A stretch of DNA of 55,803 nucleotides from positions 1 through 55,803 of the forward strand of contig CALMKX010000055.1 of assembly GCA_937867335.1 (NCBI GenBank). Direction: 5' to 3'. Each line of letters opens with the position of its first letter. The stretch's first letter is position 1. Shown here piece after piece: positions 1 through 8,143 of this stretch. The position numbers and the translations under genes were made by a program. The notes beneath the pieces are model-generated. The model saw only the letters and a program-made list of their open reading frames with translations. It made no database searches and was not told where the DNA came from. This DNA comes from an uncultured Acidobacteriota bacterium (lineage in GTDB: Bacteria > Acidobacteriota > Thermoanaerobaculia > Multivoradales > SZUA-115).

Positions 1-893
1 GACAATCTGCCGCCGGCCGCGGGCGGCTGGGCCTCGGCGCGTTCCTCGGGAGCCTCGGCGGCCGCGAAGTCGATCCCCGAAAAATAGGCCACGCCGTAGA
101 TCCCGGCGAGCAACGCCAGGGTGAGGCTGAGGCGTCGGCGGTTGAGCGGTTCCTGGCTTTCCCAGCGGAAGAGCAGGGCATCGGCCGCGAGGGCGACGGC
201 TCCGGTTCCGAGCAGGATCACCGCCGGCAGGGCCAGGCGCTGCCAGAGGTCCCCGCGCAGGATGGCGGCTTGAAGCACCTCCACGCAGTAGCTCGCGGGG
301 AAGAGGGCAGCGAGCTTGCGCATCCAGGCCGGCAGCAAGAAGAGGGGCATCGCCGCTCCCGAGAGGAACATCATGGGAAAGAACAGCAGATTGCTGATCG
401 CCGGGGCGCTTTTCATGTCTTTCGCCACACTGCCCACCAGCAGGCCGAGAGGAATCATCGCCAGGGCCGAGAGCAGCACCGCCAGGGCCACCGCCCCCAG
501 CGAACTCCGGAGCTCGATGCGGAAGAGGGCCCACGCCAGGGCCAGCTGCAGGGCCGAGGAGAGCAGCACGTTCACCAGGGCCGTCGCTCCGTGCGCGAGC
601 ACCACGGTGAGAGAGCCGAGGGGAGTGGTCCGGAAACGGCGGTAGAGCTCCTTCTCCCGCAGGCTCACCATGTAGAGCGAGACACCGAAGAAGGATGCCG
701 AGATGAGGTTGATGGTGAGCACGCCGGGCACCACGTAGAGCACCCGCCGGGGGTCGCCGCCGCCGAAGAGGTAGGAGAAGCCCGCCAGGGTCAGCAGCGG
801 GAAGGCGAGGGTCCAGAAGAGGGCGAGCTTGCTGCGCCAGGTCTCGAGCAAGAGGGCATGGATCAGGGCTCCCAGGCCACGCAGCGCGCTCAT
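1..893 (-). CDS. ABC-2 type transporter permease (SagH-like), 3' end beyond window
   Basis: This is a membrane permease of the ABC-2 family, which would form the export channel for the matured TOMM peptide with the ATPase encoded just upstream. The frame opens with ATG at 893 (MSALRGLGALIHALL) and stays open to base 1, giving about 297 residues without a stop. It has about six hydrophobic segments and the family's cytoplasmic loop around residue 75 (SLREKELYRRFRTTPLG). The start overlaps the ATPase stop as ATGA, so the two are translationally coupled. In sag operons the ABC subunits close the cluster, as here. The C-terminus lies outside the window, so a second permease downstream cannot be excluded. 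Substrate assignment is inferred from context. Confidence 0.85.
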   Translation of the reverse strand, partial: MSALRGLGALIHALLLETWRSKLALFWTLAFPLLTLAGFSYLFGGGDPRRVLYVVPGVLTINLISASFFGVSLYMVSLREKELYRRFRTTPLGSLTVVLAHGATALVNVLLSSALQLALAWALFRIELRSSLGAVALAVLLSALAMIPLGLLVGSVAKDMKSAPAISNLLFFPMMFLSGAAMPLFLLPAWMRKLAALFPASYCVEVLQAAILRGDLWQRLALPAVILLGTGAVALAADALLFRWESQEPLNRRRLSLTLALLAGIYGVAYFSGIDFAAAEAPEERAEAQPPAAGGRL

Positions 894-1816
894 CTTGCAC
901 CTCCTTGCCCTGCTTCGTCGGGTGCCCCCACCAGCTCGAGGTAGAGGCTCTCCAGGTTAGGGCGCTTCATGCGGATGTCGAGCAGCCTCGCCCGGCGGCT
1001 CTGCAGCAGCTCGGCCAAGGCCACCAGGGCAGCGGAGGGATCCTGAGTGGCGAAGCGATGGTATTCGCCCTCGCGGCCTTCGGCCTGGGCCCCGGCGGCG
1101 GCGAGCGGCGCGGGATCGAGCTCACCTTCGACGGCGATCCAGAGGCGCGAGGTGCCACCCGCCCGCGACACCAGTTCGAAGGGGCTGCCGTCCGCCACCA
1201 CCCGCCCGCCCACCAGGAAGATCACGCGGTCGCAGAGCTGCTCGGCCTCTTCGATGTAGTGGGTGGTGAACAGCACGGTGCGCCCCCGCTCGCGCAGGGC
1301 GGCGATGTCGCCGTGGATCTCCCGCCGGGCCAGAGGGTCGAGGCCGCTCGTGGGTTCGTCGAGAATCACCAGCTCCGGGTCGTTCACCAGGGCCAGAGCG
1401 ATCGCCAGCCGCCTCTGCTGGCCGCCGGAGAGGGTGTGGTTGCGGCTCTTCGCCTTGGCCTCGAGGCCCACCAGGGCGAGCACCTCGCGGGCCGGCAGCG
1501 CCCGGCGGAAGAAGCCGCCGAAGAGGCGCGCGGTTTCGAGCGGCGTGAGCTCCGGCGGCAGGAAGGTGGATTGCAGCTGCACGCCCAGCCGTTCGCGCAG
1601 CGCCTGCGCCTCGCGCGCCGGGTCGAAACCGAGCACCGAGACTTGCCCCGAACTCGGCAGCCTCAGCCCCTCCAGGATCTCCACCAGCGTGGTCTTGCCG
1701 GCTCCGTTCGGGCCCAAGAGGCCCACCACCCCGCTGCCTGCCACGGCCAGGTTCACACCGGCCAGCGCCCGCGTGGCGCCGTAGCTCTTCACCAGGTCCC
1801 GGGTCTCGAAAATCAC
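890..1816 (-). CDS. ABC transporter ATP-binding protein (SagG-like exporter ATPase)
   Basis: This is the ATPase subunit of an ABC-2 exporter, 308 residues, cytoplasmic face of the membrane. Walker A is GPNGAGKTT near residue 35, the signature LSGGQQRRLA near 130, and Walker B LVILDEP near 150. It ends with the accessory C-terminal region usual in drug and bacteriocin exporters (DrrA/CcmA-like). The gene overlaps the upstream CPBP gene by 4 bp and the downstream permease by 4 bp (ATGA), so it belongs to one operon. The last gene pair of an SLS-type cluster normally exports the peptide and often gives self-protection. That role is inferred here; the ATPase identity is certain from motifs. Confidence 0.93.
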   Translation of the reverse strand: MIFETRDLVKSYGATRALAGVNLAVAGSGVVGLLGPNGAGKTTLVEILEGLRLPSSGQVSVLGFDPAREAQALRERLGVQLQSTFLPPELTPLETARLFGGFFRRALPAREVLALVGLEAKAKSRNHTLSGGQQRRLAIALALVNDPELVILDEPTSGLDPLARREIHGDIAALRERGRTVLFTTHYIEEAEQLCDRVIFLVGGRVVADGSPFELVSRAGGTSRLWIAVEGELDPAPLAAAGAQAEGREGEYHRFATQDPSAALVALAELLQSRRARLLDIRMKRPNLESLYLELVGAPDEAGQGGAR

Positions 1817-2595
1817 CGCGCCACCACCTCTCTCGCCGGCCCGCCGAACTGGTTCCGTGCTCGCTCACCGCGGGCGAGGAAGAACACCACGAAGGATGCA
1901 TGCGCCACCACCGCCAGCACCACGCTGCCGGTGGCCGCCACCAGAAGGCCACCCACCAGGCCGATCGCCACCGAACCGCTGCCCACCACCAACGCCTGGA
2001 AAGCCGTGCGCACCTGGATCAGCTGCCCCAGGAGGAAAAGCAGCGCGGAGATCGCGATGGCCAGGGCCGGAGCGAGGCCGAAGCGCATCAGCAGCAGGCC
2101 GAGCACCACGCCGCGGAAGAACAGCTCCTCCACCACCGCCGCCAGGGCCGCGAGCAACGGCACGGCCCAGCGGGGCAGCTCGGCCATGCCCTTCATCCAG
2201 GGGATCTCCTCCACCTCGGCGAAGCGCGCCCCGCCGGAGAAGCCGGGCAAGAGCGTGCCCACGCTCACCAGCAGGTTGGCGAGGGAGATCTCCCCCACGA
2301 TGCCCAGAATTGCGAGGCTCCACTGTCGGGCCTCGAGCCCGAAGAGAGCCCGAAACGGCAGGCCGAAGGTCAAAGCCAGCAGGGCCCCTGCCAGACCTCC
2401 CAACGCGCAGTAGAGCGCCGAGAGGAGCAGGGCCTTGAGCCTTCCGGCGCTCGTTCGCAGGTGGCCGAGGGCCCAGAAAAGCAGCCGGCGCACGAGCGGC
2501 GAGCGTTCGTCGAAGTACCACAGCGCCCGCGCCCAGGCGAGGCTCAGAGCGAGGGCCGCAGCCAGGAAGAAAGCCAGCCGCCCGCCGTCAGTCAC
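1813..2595 (-). CDS. CPBP-family membrane protein with degenerate protease motifs (SagE-like 2)
   Basis: This 260-residue polytopic membrane protein belongs to the CPBP (CAAX protease and bacteriocin-processing) family, to which SagE of the streptolysin S operon belongs. Motif 1 is intact (VVEELFFRG near residue 160, EExxxR). The expected FxxxH of motif 2 reads FLLGQ, so His is replaced by Gln. The expected HxxxN of motif 3 reads HASFV, so Asn is replaced by Val. The protein may therefore be a non-proteolytic homologue, for example an immunity or partner subunit, while the neighbouring CPBP protein keeps all residues. It overlaps the upstream gene by 8 bp and the ATPase by 4 bp. Function is inferred from family and position. 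Confidence 0.8.
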   Translation of the reverse strand: MTDGGRLAFFLAAALALSLAWARALWYFDERSPLVRRLLFWALGHLRTSAGRLKALLLSALYCALGGLAGALLALTFGLPFRALFGLEARQWSLAILGIVGEISLANLLVSVGTLLPGFSGGARFAEVEEIPWMKGMAELPRWAVPLLAALAAVVEELFFRGVVLGLLLMRFGLAPALAIAISALLFLLGQLIQVRTAFQALVVGSGSVAIGLVGGLLVAATGSVVLAVVAHASFVVFFLARGERARNQFGGPAREVVAR

Positions 2596-3250
2596 GGCTC
2601 CCCCGGGCCACGGCGAAGAGGCTCCAGTTCTGGGCGAGATGGGCGAGAAGCGGCGGCCAGAGAGACTTGCCCGCGGCCAGGTAGAGCGCCCCGTAAGCCA
2701 GGCCGCTCAGCGTCTTGCCGAGCACGGCCGAGCCGCCGAAGGCCAGGTGATTGAGCCCGTAGGCCAGGGCCGAAAGCCCGAGCGCCAGGCCGGCCGGCCA
2801 GCCGAAGGCCCCGGCGAGGGCCGCCGGCCAGAGCTGGCGGTACACCAGCTCCTCTCCGGCGGCGATGCCGGCCAGCAGCAGATGGTCCGGCAGGGCGAGC
2901 CCCGCCCCCCAGAAGCCGGACAGGGCCACCCGGCGAGGGAAGCGCCCGCCCTGCTTCCAGGCCAGCAGACCGGCCAGGCCGTACTCGAGGGCGAGGGCGA
3001 GCGGCGCTACGGCCAGCGCCGCGATCAGCCAGATCCAGCCCGTGGGGCGCAGGGCGAGAAGCTCCGGCCGGAGCGCTGCCACCGCCAGGGCGATCGCGCC
3101 GTAGGGCAGCAGGAGAAAAACCAGAAAGCCCCGCGAGACCTCTCGCGCCGAGCCCCGGGTGAAGGTGGAGAACAGGGCGTGGCCGAAGCCGGAAGGGTAC
3201 GCCGCCGAGGCGAGCAGCAGGCCGTCAAGGTAAGGGATGGGGGTACTCAT
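2588..3250 (-). CDS. CPBP-family intramembrane metalloprotease (SagE-like 1)
   Basis: This 220-residue membrane protein carries the full CPBP glutamic/metalloprotease signature: EELVYR near residue 133 (EExxxR), a histidine in GLNHLAF near 165, and HLAQN near 207 (HxxxN). CPBP proteins in class IIb bacteriocin and sag-type clusters are implicated in leader cleavage or self-immunity. This is the best leader-peptidase candidate for the two precursors, whose leaders end near Pro-Gly. The ATG at 3250 is preceded by GGAGGGG at good spacing, lying inside the 3' end of the YcaO gene, so the two genes overlap by 26 bp and are coupled. The protease call rests on motifs; the substrate is inferred. Confidence 0.85.
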   Translation of the reverse strand: MSTPIPYLDGLLLASAAYPSGFGHALFSTFTRGSAREVSRGFLVFLLLPYGAIALAVAALRPELLALRPTGWIWLIAALAVAPLALALEYGLAGLLAWKQGGRFPRRVALSGFWGAGLALPDHLLLAGIAAGEELVYRQLWPAALAGAFGWPAGLALGLSALAYGLNHLAFGGSAVLGKTLSGLAYGALYLAAGKSLWPPLLAHLAQNWSLFAVARGSRD

Positions 3251-4604
3251 TGCGAACCCCTCCGTACGCCTTGATCCGCGGATGCTCGCTGTAGGGCACT
3301 CCGGGAACGCAGATGCTCACCAACTCGGGCAGGAACACGCGCATCACCCGCCAGCCGCGATCGGCGGTCTCGGGCGGGGTGATGTCGAGGAACACCCCGA
3401 ACTCGCTCACCCGGGAGAGCTGCTGGATCAGCCGGGCGGTATCGGCCCGGGAGTCCCCGCTGTCGTGGTTCTGCATCGCCGAGAGCACCGACTTGCCGCC
3501 CACCATCTCGTCGATCACCCGGCGCTTGAGCTGCGCCTTCTCGGGAGAGGCGAAGAAGGCCACGTTCTGGTCGAGGTCGGTGAAGGCCACGCCGTCGGTG
3601 GGCGCGAGATAGGCCCCGGGCAAGTAGAGCGGGCCGAAGATGCCGAGGAAAGCGATCGCCACGGCTTCCATCAAGCTGCGGTAGAAGGCCTTGGCCGGGT
3701 CGAGATGGCCCTGGGCGCCGAAGACGATGTAAGGGCGATCCTCGGCCTTGTTGATCAGCACCGCGCCGAAGACGTGGTGGTCCACTTCCTGGAGCACCTT
3801 GAGGTCCAAGGCCAGCACCTCGAAGCCGGAGCGGCTGTCGAGAAGCTTCGGCACCAGGCGGGAGACGGTCAGGTCGTCGATCGTCACGCTCGGCGCCTTG
3901 AGCCCGGTGTACCACTGGAGCATCAGGGCGTCGAGCTCGAGAATCTCGAGCAGCGCGCTCGAAAGCGCCTTCTCGAGCGAGGTGTGGGCGGCGGTGCCGG
4001 TGGAGAACCCGGGGCAGAAGGCCACTTCGCCGTGGGCGCGAGAGAGCTTGTAGCCCACGAAGAGCATCTGCGCCGGCACGAAGATCTCCACCTCCGGGTC
4101 GAACAGCGACGGGCAGGGTACCCAGCCCACCACGTCGTCGCGGCCCAGGCGGCGCAGGTTGGGATAGTGGCCGCGGTTGAGCTTCTGGTAGTCGGCGTCG
4201 GAGAAGGTCTGCAGGTATTCGAACGGCACGACCTTGCCCTGCTTCTCGATCTCGGCGTAGCTGGCGTAGCGCAGCCTCTCGGCCAGCGTGTACTGGGCCA
4301 TCATCAAGGAGTAACGCTCGATCGCCTCACCCACCAGGCGGATCATGGCCTCTTCCTGGTAGGTGCCGTAGCCGCTCAGGTGGTACTGCATGTCGAGGTG
4401 GGGCGAGAGCAGCACCTTGTGGTAAGCGGGCATCTGCGCCACCACGGACTTGATCGCCAACTCTTCCGAGTACTTCACCGGGCCCACCAGCAGGCTCTGG
4501 ACGATTCCGCCGTGCTCCGAGCAGATCGACTTGAGCACGTTTTCCACCAGATGCGTGCCGTAGGGATAGAACGTGAGCGGCGGAGAGGGCGTTTTCTCAG
4601 CCAT
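3225..4604 (-). CDS. YcaO-family cyclodehydratase component (SagD-like)
   Basis: This is a 459-residue YcaO ATP-dependent enzyme that phosphorylates the peptide amide backbone to convert Cys/Ser/Thr to azolines. The ATP-binding signature is visible in GEAIERYSLMM near residue 92 and in the SLEKALSSALLEILELDAL helix near 210. The C-terminus ends YPHPLP, the PxPxP motif typical of azoline-forming YcaO proteins. It starts with ATG at 4604, 8 bp inside the 3' end of the SagC-like gene, so the two cyclodehydratase halves are translationally coupled. Its substrate would be the duplicated Cys/Ser-rich precursor upstream. Identity as a YcaO is clear; the azoline chemistry follows from the SagB/C neighbours and the PxPxP tail. 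Confidence 0.95.
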   Translation of the reverse strand: MAEKTPSPPLTFYPYGTHLVENVLKSICSEHGGIVQSLLVGPVKYSEELAIKSVVAQMPAYHKVLLSPHLDMQYHLSGYGTYQEEAMIRLVGEAIERYSLMMAQYTLAERLRYASYAEIEKQGKVVPFEYLQTFSDADYQKLNRGHYPNLRRLGRDDVVGWVPCPSLFDPEVEIFVPAQMLFVGYKLSRAHGEVAFCPGFSTGTAAHTSLEKALSSALLEILELDALMLQWYTGLKAPSVTIDDLTVSRLVPKLLDSRSGFEVLALDLKVLQEVDHHVFGAVLINKAEDRPYIVFGAQGHLDPAKAFYRSLMEAVAIAFLGIFGPLYLPGAYLAPTDGVAFTDLDQNVAFFASPEKAQLKRRVIDEMVGGKSVLSAMQNHDSGDSRADTARLIQQLSRVSEFGVFLDITPPETADRGWRVMRVFLPELVSICVPGVPYSEHPRIKAYGGVRNEYPHPLP

Positions 4605-5694
4605 GGATCTCCACCTTGCCGATCATCTCGCCCACCAGGCGCTTGGACGAGGTATAGAGCTCGTTCATCTGGGCCTTCGAGACGAAGCCGCAGCCCGGGC
4701 AATAGGGCACCCGCAGCAGGTCCTGGACTTGAATCTCCAAGAGCGGCAGGTAGATGTTGATGATGCGGCCGGAGAGGCGCATCATCGCGAGCGTCGAGTA
4801 GAGGAAGCCTTCCGCGAGCACGGCTGCCGTGAGCATGTGGAGCGGCGGCGCGAGAAAAGCGCCGTTGCCGCCGGGAGCGTTGGCCGTGGCCTCGACGAAA
4901 CGGTGATAGACCACGGTGTCTTCCACCCGGGCCAGCATGCGCTGCTCGAAGCATTCGAAACAGCCGCTCTGGGTGGCAAGGGTGGAAAGCACGCTCATGA
5001 ATGGGCCGTCGATCATGCCGAGAATCAGCGGCTTCTCGGCTCGCACCAGGAGGCGGTTCAGGTTGCGCAGCGAGGAGAGGTTGGGCGCCGCCACCACGCC
5101 GAGCACCGAGGCGTAGGTACCAAGCCGCTTTTCCAGGGCCAGCGTGCGCTCGAGGGTCTCCACGGCGTCGGTCCGGGTGGTGAGGTCCACCCGGGCGAGC
5201 TCCTCGAGGTATTCCGGCTCGAGCAGGTCGAGGGGCAGGCCGACTTCCCGCGCCAGGATCTGCGCGGCGCTCTTGGCGTAGGGGCTGTCGGAGAAGAAGA
5301 GGGTGGGGCGCGGAGTTCCGACGTAGTTCTCGAAACCCGAGAGGTTGCCGCCGAGCAGGGCGCTCACCACCTTGGCGACGTCGCGCTGGGAGGCGTCGTG
5401 GAGGTATTGCTGCTGCTTCAGGGCGTCGAGCACCTCGGAGCAGGCAGTGAGTTCCTCGCGCCCCGTGCCGAGCTCGGCGGCGAGGGCTTCGACATCCGCC
5501 TCGCGGCGCTCGACGAGCTGGCCATGGAGGGCCTTGAAGAACCGCACCACGCCTTCCGGCTGGCCGCTCAGGCGAACGATCGCCTCGTTGAAGCTCCACA
5601 CGCCGCGCCGGAAACGGATCTCCTCACCACTGGCGAAAACCCGCACACCTTCGTTCAAGCCGTACACCTTCGAAGCCGCTTGCCCTTCGCTCAC
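4597..5694 (-). CDS. TOMM leader peptide-binding protein, E1-like (SagC-like)
   Basis: This 365-residue protein is the cyclodehydratase partner that binds the precursor leader and presents it to the YcaO protein. The N-terminal third looks like the RiPP recognition element (winged-helix, residues about 25-105). The middle is ThiF/E1-like. Two CxxC pairs, CFECF near residue 240 and CPGCG near 333, match the structural zinc site of the SagC/McbB family. The start is GTG at 5694, with GAGGAGA about 7 nt upstream. The ORF overlaps the YcaO gene by 8 bp. The length fits SagC (about 350). A gap of 169 bp separates it from the SagB-like gene and contains two short hairpins. Confidence 0.92.
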   Translation of the reverse strand: MSEGQAASKVYGLNEGVRVFASGEEIRFRRGVWSFNEAIVRLSGQPEGVVRFFKALHGQLVERREADVEALAAELGTGREELTACSEVLDALKQQQYLHDASQRDVAKVVSALLGGNLSGFENYVGTPRPTLFFSDSPYAKSAAQILAREVGLPLDLLEPEYLEELARVDLTTRTDAVETLERTLALEKRLGTYASVLGVVAAPNLSSLRNLNRLLVRAEKPLILGMIDGPFMSVLSTLATQSGCFECFEQRMLARVEDTVVYHRFVEATANAPGGNGAFLAPPLHMLTAAVLAEGFLYSTLAMMRLSGRIINIYLPLLEIQVQDLLRVPYCPGCGFVSKAQMNELYTSSKRLVGEMIGKVEIHG

Positions 5695-5783
5695 ACCCGA
5701 TCTCCTCTCATCCTGGCTCGTTCACAACCACTGCTCTCGGCGCGACGGATTGGCGGCTTCGGGCCTTGCGGCGCTTGCCCTCG

Positions 5784-5815
5784 ACCCCTTCGGGGTGGCT
5801 CCGCTGCTCGGAGCC
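5784..5815 (-). other. Two adjacent hairpins between the SagB-like and SagC-like genes
   Basis: On the transcribed strand there is a 6-bp perfect stem GGCTCC/GGAGCC with a 7-nt loop (5797-5815). It is followed directly by ACCCC-GAA-GGGGT (5784-5796). No T-run follows, so this does not look like an intrinsic terminator. It could be an mRNA processing or stability element that sets the ratio of the oxidase to the cyclodehydratase. This is inference only. Confidence 0.4.
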
Positions 5816-5863
5816 CGGAGTCGCCAGTCCGTCTCAGTGCCAACCGGATCGCCGGGCAAGACG

Positions 5864-6847
5864 CTATCTGCCGACGACTGTCAAATGGATCATGTGCCTG
5901 GAGACTCCGTCTGCTTCGAAAAGGTTTTCGAACCGCGGCTTGGAGAAGCTGCCCACGTCGCAGGCCGCGAGACCGAGGGAGGTGACCGCCAGGTGGAGCT
6001 GCGCGGCGATCGCGCCCACCTCGATGAAGGCGAAGCCCAAGCCGGCCTCGCCGTACTTGCGGGCGTTCTCGAACACGTTGTACACGTAGCCGAGGAGGAA
6101 GGCCGAGCGCTCGGCCTGGATCTCGCCGAACTGCGCCAGGCGGGAGATCTCCGGCAGCGGGCCTGCCGGGCCCACCGGCTTCAGGGCGTGCTCGCGGGGC
6201 AGGTAGCGGTAAGGCCGAGCCTCGAGGCCCTCCACCCGGAGCGGCAACACGAAGAGATCGATCGGGTAGAGGGCTCCGCCCGAGATGTTGGCGCGCAGCT
6301 CCTGGTGGGCCATCTTGCCCAGGCCCACCGTCTCTCGCGGCTGGGCCAGGTGCAAATGCCCGGTGACCCCGTTGGCGTGGAAGAGGATCGTCGAGAGCTC
6401 CTGCCGCGAGATCGCTTTCCCGGAGTAGTGGCGCTTGCTCCTCCGGCTGCGGATCACCGCGCCGAGAGGGTCCTTGAGGTTCTGGTACGGCGGCAGGGGA
6501 AGGTGGTCCGACTCGTCTTCCTCGAGGTCCCGCTTCACCACCGCCCCCACCGCCATCGGCAGGGTGTAGTTGTTGGTGCCGATCACCACGCCCAGGTCGG
6601 CCTCGCTGCGCCGCGAGTTGAGCAGATATTCCTCGGCCACCAGCCGGTTCTGCGACAGCATCAACCCGCGATAGACCACCTCGGGGGATTTGACCCCGGT
6701 GGTATCCGCGTAGAGCGACATCGGCAGGGTGTTGCAGAAGGTGACGATCTCGGACAGGGGCGGCAGCTCGTTGGCGAAGAAGTCCTCGAGGGACATCGCC
6801 GTCTTCTTCTTCGCCGGCGAGGCGGAGGCGCGCTCGTTCTTGCTCAT
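5864..6847 (-). CDS. SagB/ThcOx-family FMN dehydrogenase
   Basis: This is a 327-residue nitroreductase-fold, FMN-dependent dehydrogenase that oxidises azolines to aromatic thiazoles and oxazoles. The family hallmarks are IRSRRSKRHYSGKAIS near residue 130 (the RRSxRxY segment) and SGGALYPIDLFVLPL near 190. The C-terminal half carries FIEVGAIAAQLHLAV and the closing HLTVVG strand. The ATG at 6847 has only a weak upstream purine tract; a later Met (MSLEDFF, residue 18) is an alternative start. It lies 46 bp downstream of the radical SAM gene and upstream of the SagC-like gene, matching the B-C-D order of sag operons. Its presence predicts azoles rather than azolines in the product. Confidence 0.93.
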   Translation of the reverse strand: MSKNERASASPAKKKTAMSLEDFFANELPPLSEIVTFCNTLPMSLYADTTGVKSPEVVYRGLMLSQNRLVAEEYLLNSRRSEADLGVVIGTNNYTLPMAVGAVVKRDLEEDESDHLPLPPYQNLKDPLGAVIRSRRSKRHYSGKAISRQELSTILFHANGVTGHLHLAQPRETVGLGKMAHQELRANISGGALYPIDLFVLPLRVEGLEARPYRYLPREHALKPVGPAGPLPEISRLAQFGEIQAERSAFLLGYVYNVFENARKYGEAGLGFAFIEVGAIAAQLHLAVTSLGLAACDVGSFSKPRFENLFEADGVSRHMIHLTVVGR

Positions 6848-6893
6848 GGGAGAGCCGGAGCCTTTCTTTTCTCGAGAGGGGAAAGCGGCAGGA

Positions 6894-8054
6894 TCAAGAA
6901 AACCTCAGAGCCGTCTCGCGCCAGCGTCCCTGCTGCGCCTTGAAGTTGAGGCTCCAGTACGGAGCCTGGCGCATACAGGCGTGGCCGTTGGTGGACTCGA
7001 GCGAGCTCTGCAGCTGGAACACCCAGGAGCGCACGATGCGCTCGATTCCGGCCGGGTCGTGGCGGTCGCGGATGCGCTCGAGGATCAGCTTGGTGCACAC
7101 CGGCTGCTCCTCGGCCAGGCCACGCTCGAAGGAGATCTTCTCGGCCAAGCAGCTGCCGTAGCAAACGGTGCGGAACTCGCAGCTACCACAGATTCCCTCG
7201 AGCCGATCACGCATGCCGGCGAAGAGGGCGTCCATCTTCTCGCCCAGCCGGGCGAAGCTCTGAGCGTCCTCGAAGTACACACTCTCGATGTCCGGATGGT
7301 CGGCGATCAGCGGGCAGGGAACGATCTTCTTGTCCGGCGTGATGCCGAAGAAGTGCTTGCCGGCCATACAACGGCGGGTGGTCAGTGCCTCGATCGAGGC
7401 CGGCGCCGGCTCACGGTCGGACTGCGGCAGCTCGATGGCATCCTGGTACTTCAGGGTGAGCGCCACCAGGGTCTCGATCAGCCGCTCGTGGAGCAGGCTG
7501 GTGACGTGCGCCGCCTTGCCCTTCTTCACCCGCGCCACCGGCACGAATCGGGCGAACGCCACGCCCTTGTCGATCGCCAGGCGGAAGATCTCTTCCACCG
7601 AGTCCAGGTTGTGCTCGGAGACCGTGATTCCCAAGCCCACATTGACGCCGTTGGCCACCAGCAGGTCGATCTTCGACAGGGTGTGGTCGAAGGTGCCGGC
7701 GCCGCGCAGCTGGTCGTGGGTCTCGCGGTCCGGCCCGTCGAGGCTGATGCGAATGCGCAGCCGCCAGTACTTCTTCAGCCGGTCGATGCGCGCCTGGTCG
7801 AGCAGGCCGCCGTGGGACAGGATGTTGATCCAGTAGCCAAGGTCGTGGGCGTAGTCGAGAACGTCGAAGATCTGCTTGTAGAGGAAAGGCTCGCCGCCGG
7901 TGACCGAGACGTAGCGGTTGTTGCGCTCGTAGGCCGCCTTGAGGATGGCGCAGATATCGTCGAGAGGAACCCGCGGAGCGTCCTCCCGGTCGAGATTGAA
8001 GCAGTACTTGCAGCGGAGGTTGCAGGCGTTCGTGAGGTAGACATCGAGGGCCAT
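6894..8054 (-). CDS. Radical SAM/SPASM RiPP maturase-like enzyme
   Basis: This 386-residue radical SAM protein has the CxxxCxxC cluster motif right at its N-terminus (CNLRCKYCF, Cys 11, 15, 18), then the SAM-binding GGEP (VSVTGGEPF) and SLDGP. A SPASM-type Cys-rich C-terminal domain follows: RRCMAG, VPCPL, then GICGSCEFRTVCYGSC, and a further Cys near residue 330. SPASM enzymes modify ribosomal peptides or proteins through auxiliary Fe-S clusters. No N-terminal recognition element is present, so it would need the SagC-like protein or another partner to bind the precursor. The start ATG 8054 is preceded by GAGGT. This gene is not part of the classic sag set, so it is an extra tailoring candidate. 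The family call is strong; the substrate is unknown. Confidence 0.92.
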   Translation of the reverse strand: MALDVYLTNACNLRCKYCFNLDREDAPRVPLDDICAILKAAYERNNRYVSVTGGEPFLYKQIFDVLDYAHDLGYWINILSHGGLLDQARIDRLKKYWRLRIRISLDGPDRETHDQLRGAGTFDHTLSKIDLLVANGVNVGLGITVSEHNLDSVEEIFRLAIDKGVAFARFVPVARVKKGKAAHVTSLLHERLIETLVALTLKYQDAIELPQSDREPAPASIEALTTRRCMAGKHFFGITPDKKIVPCPLIADHPDIESVYFEDAQSFARLGEKMDALFAGMRDRLEGICGSCEFRTVCYGSCLAEKISFERGLAEEQPVCTKLILERIRDRHDPAGIERIVRSWVFQLQSSLESTNGHACMRQAPYWSLNFKAQQGRWRETALRFS

Positions 8055-8143
8055 CGGCGGACCTCATGCGTCCGCACACCACGGCCGGAGAGCCTGCGCT
8101 CCGACCGCGGTGAGCGGCAACAGGGAGTTCTTGGTCGACCTAC

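Noticed and set aside
5784..5815. Intrinsic terminator between the SagB-like and SagC-like genes
   Set aside because: There is no T-run after the hairpins, and the downstream genes are needed for the same pathway.
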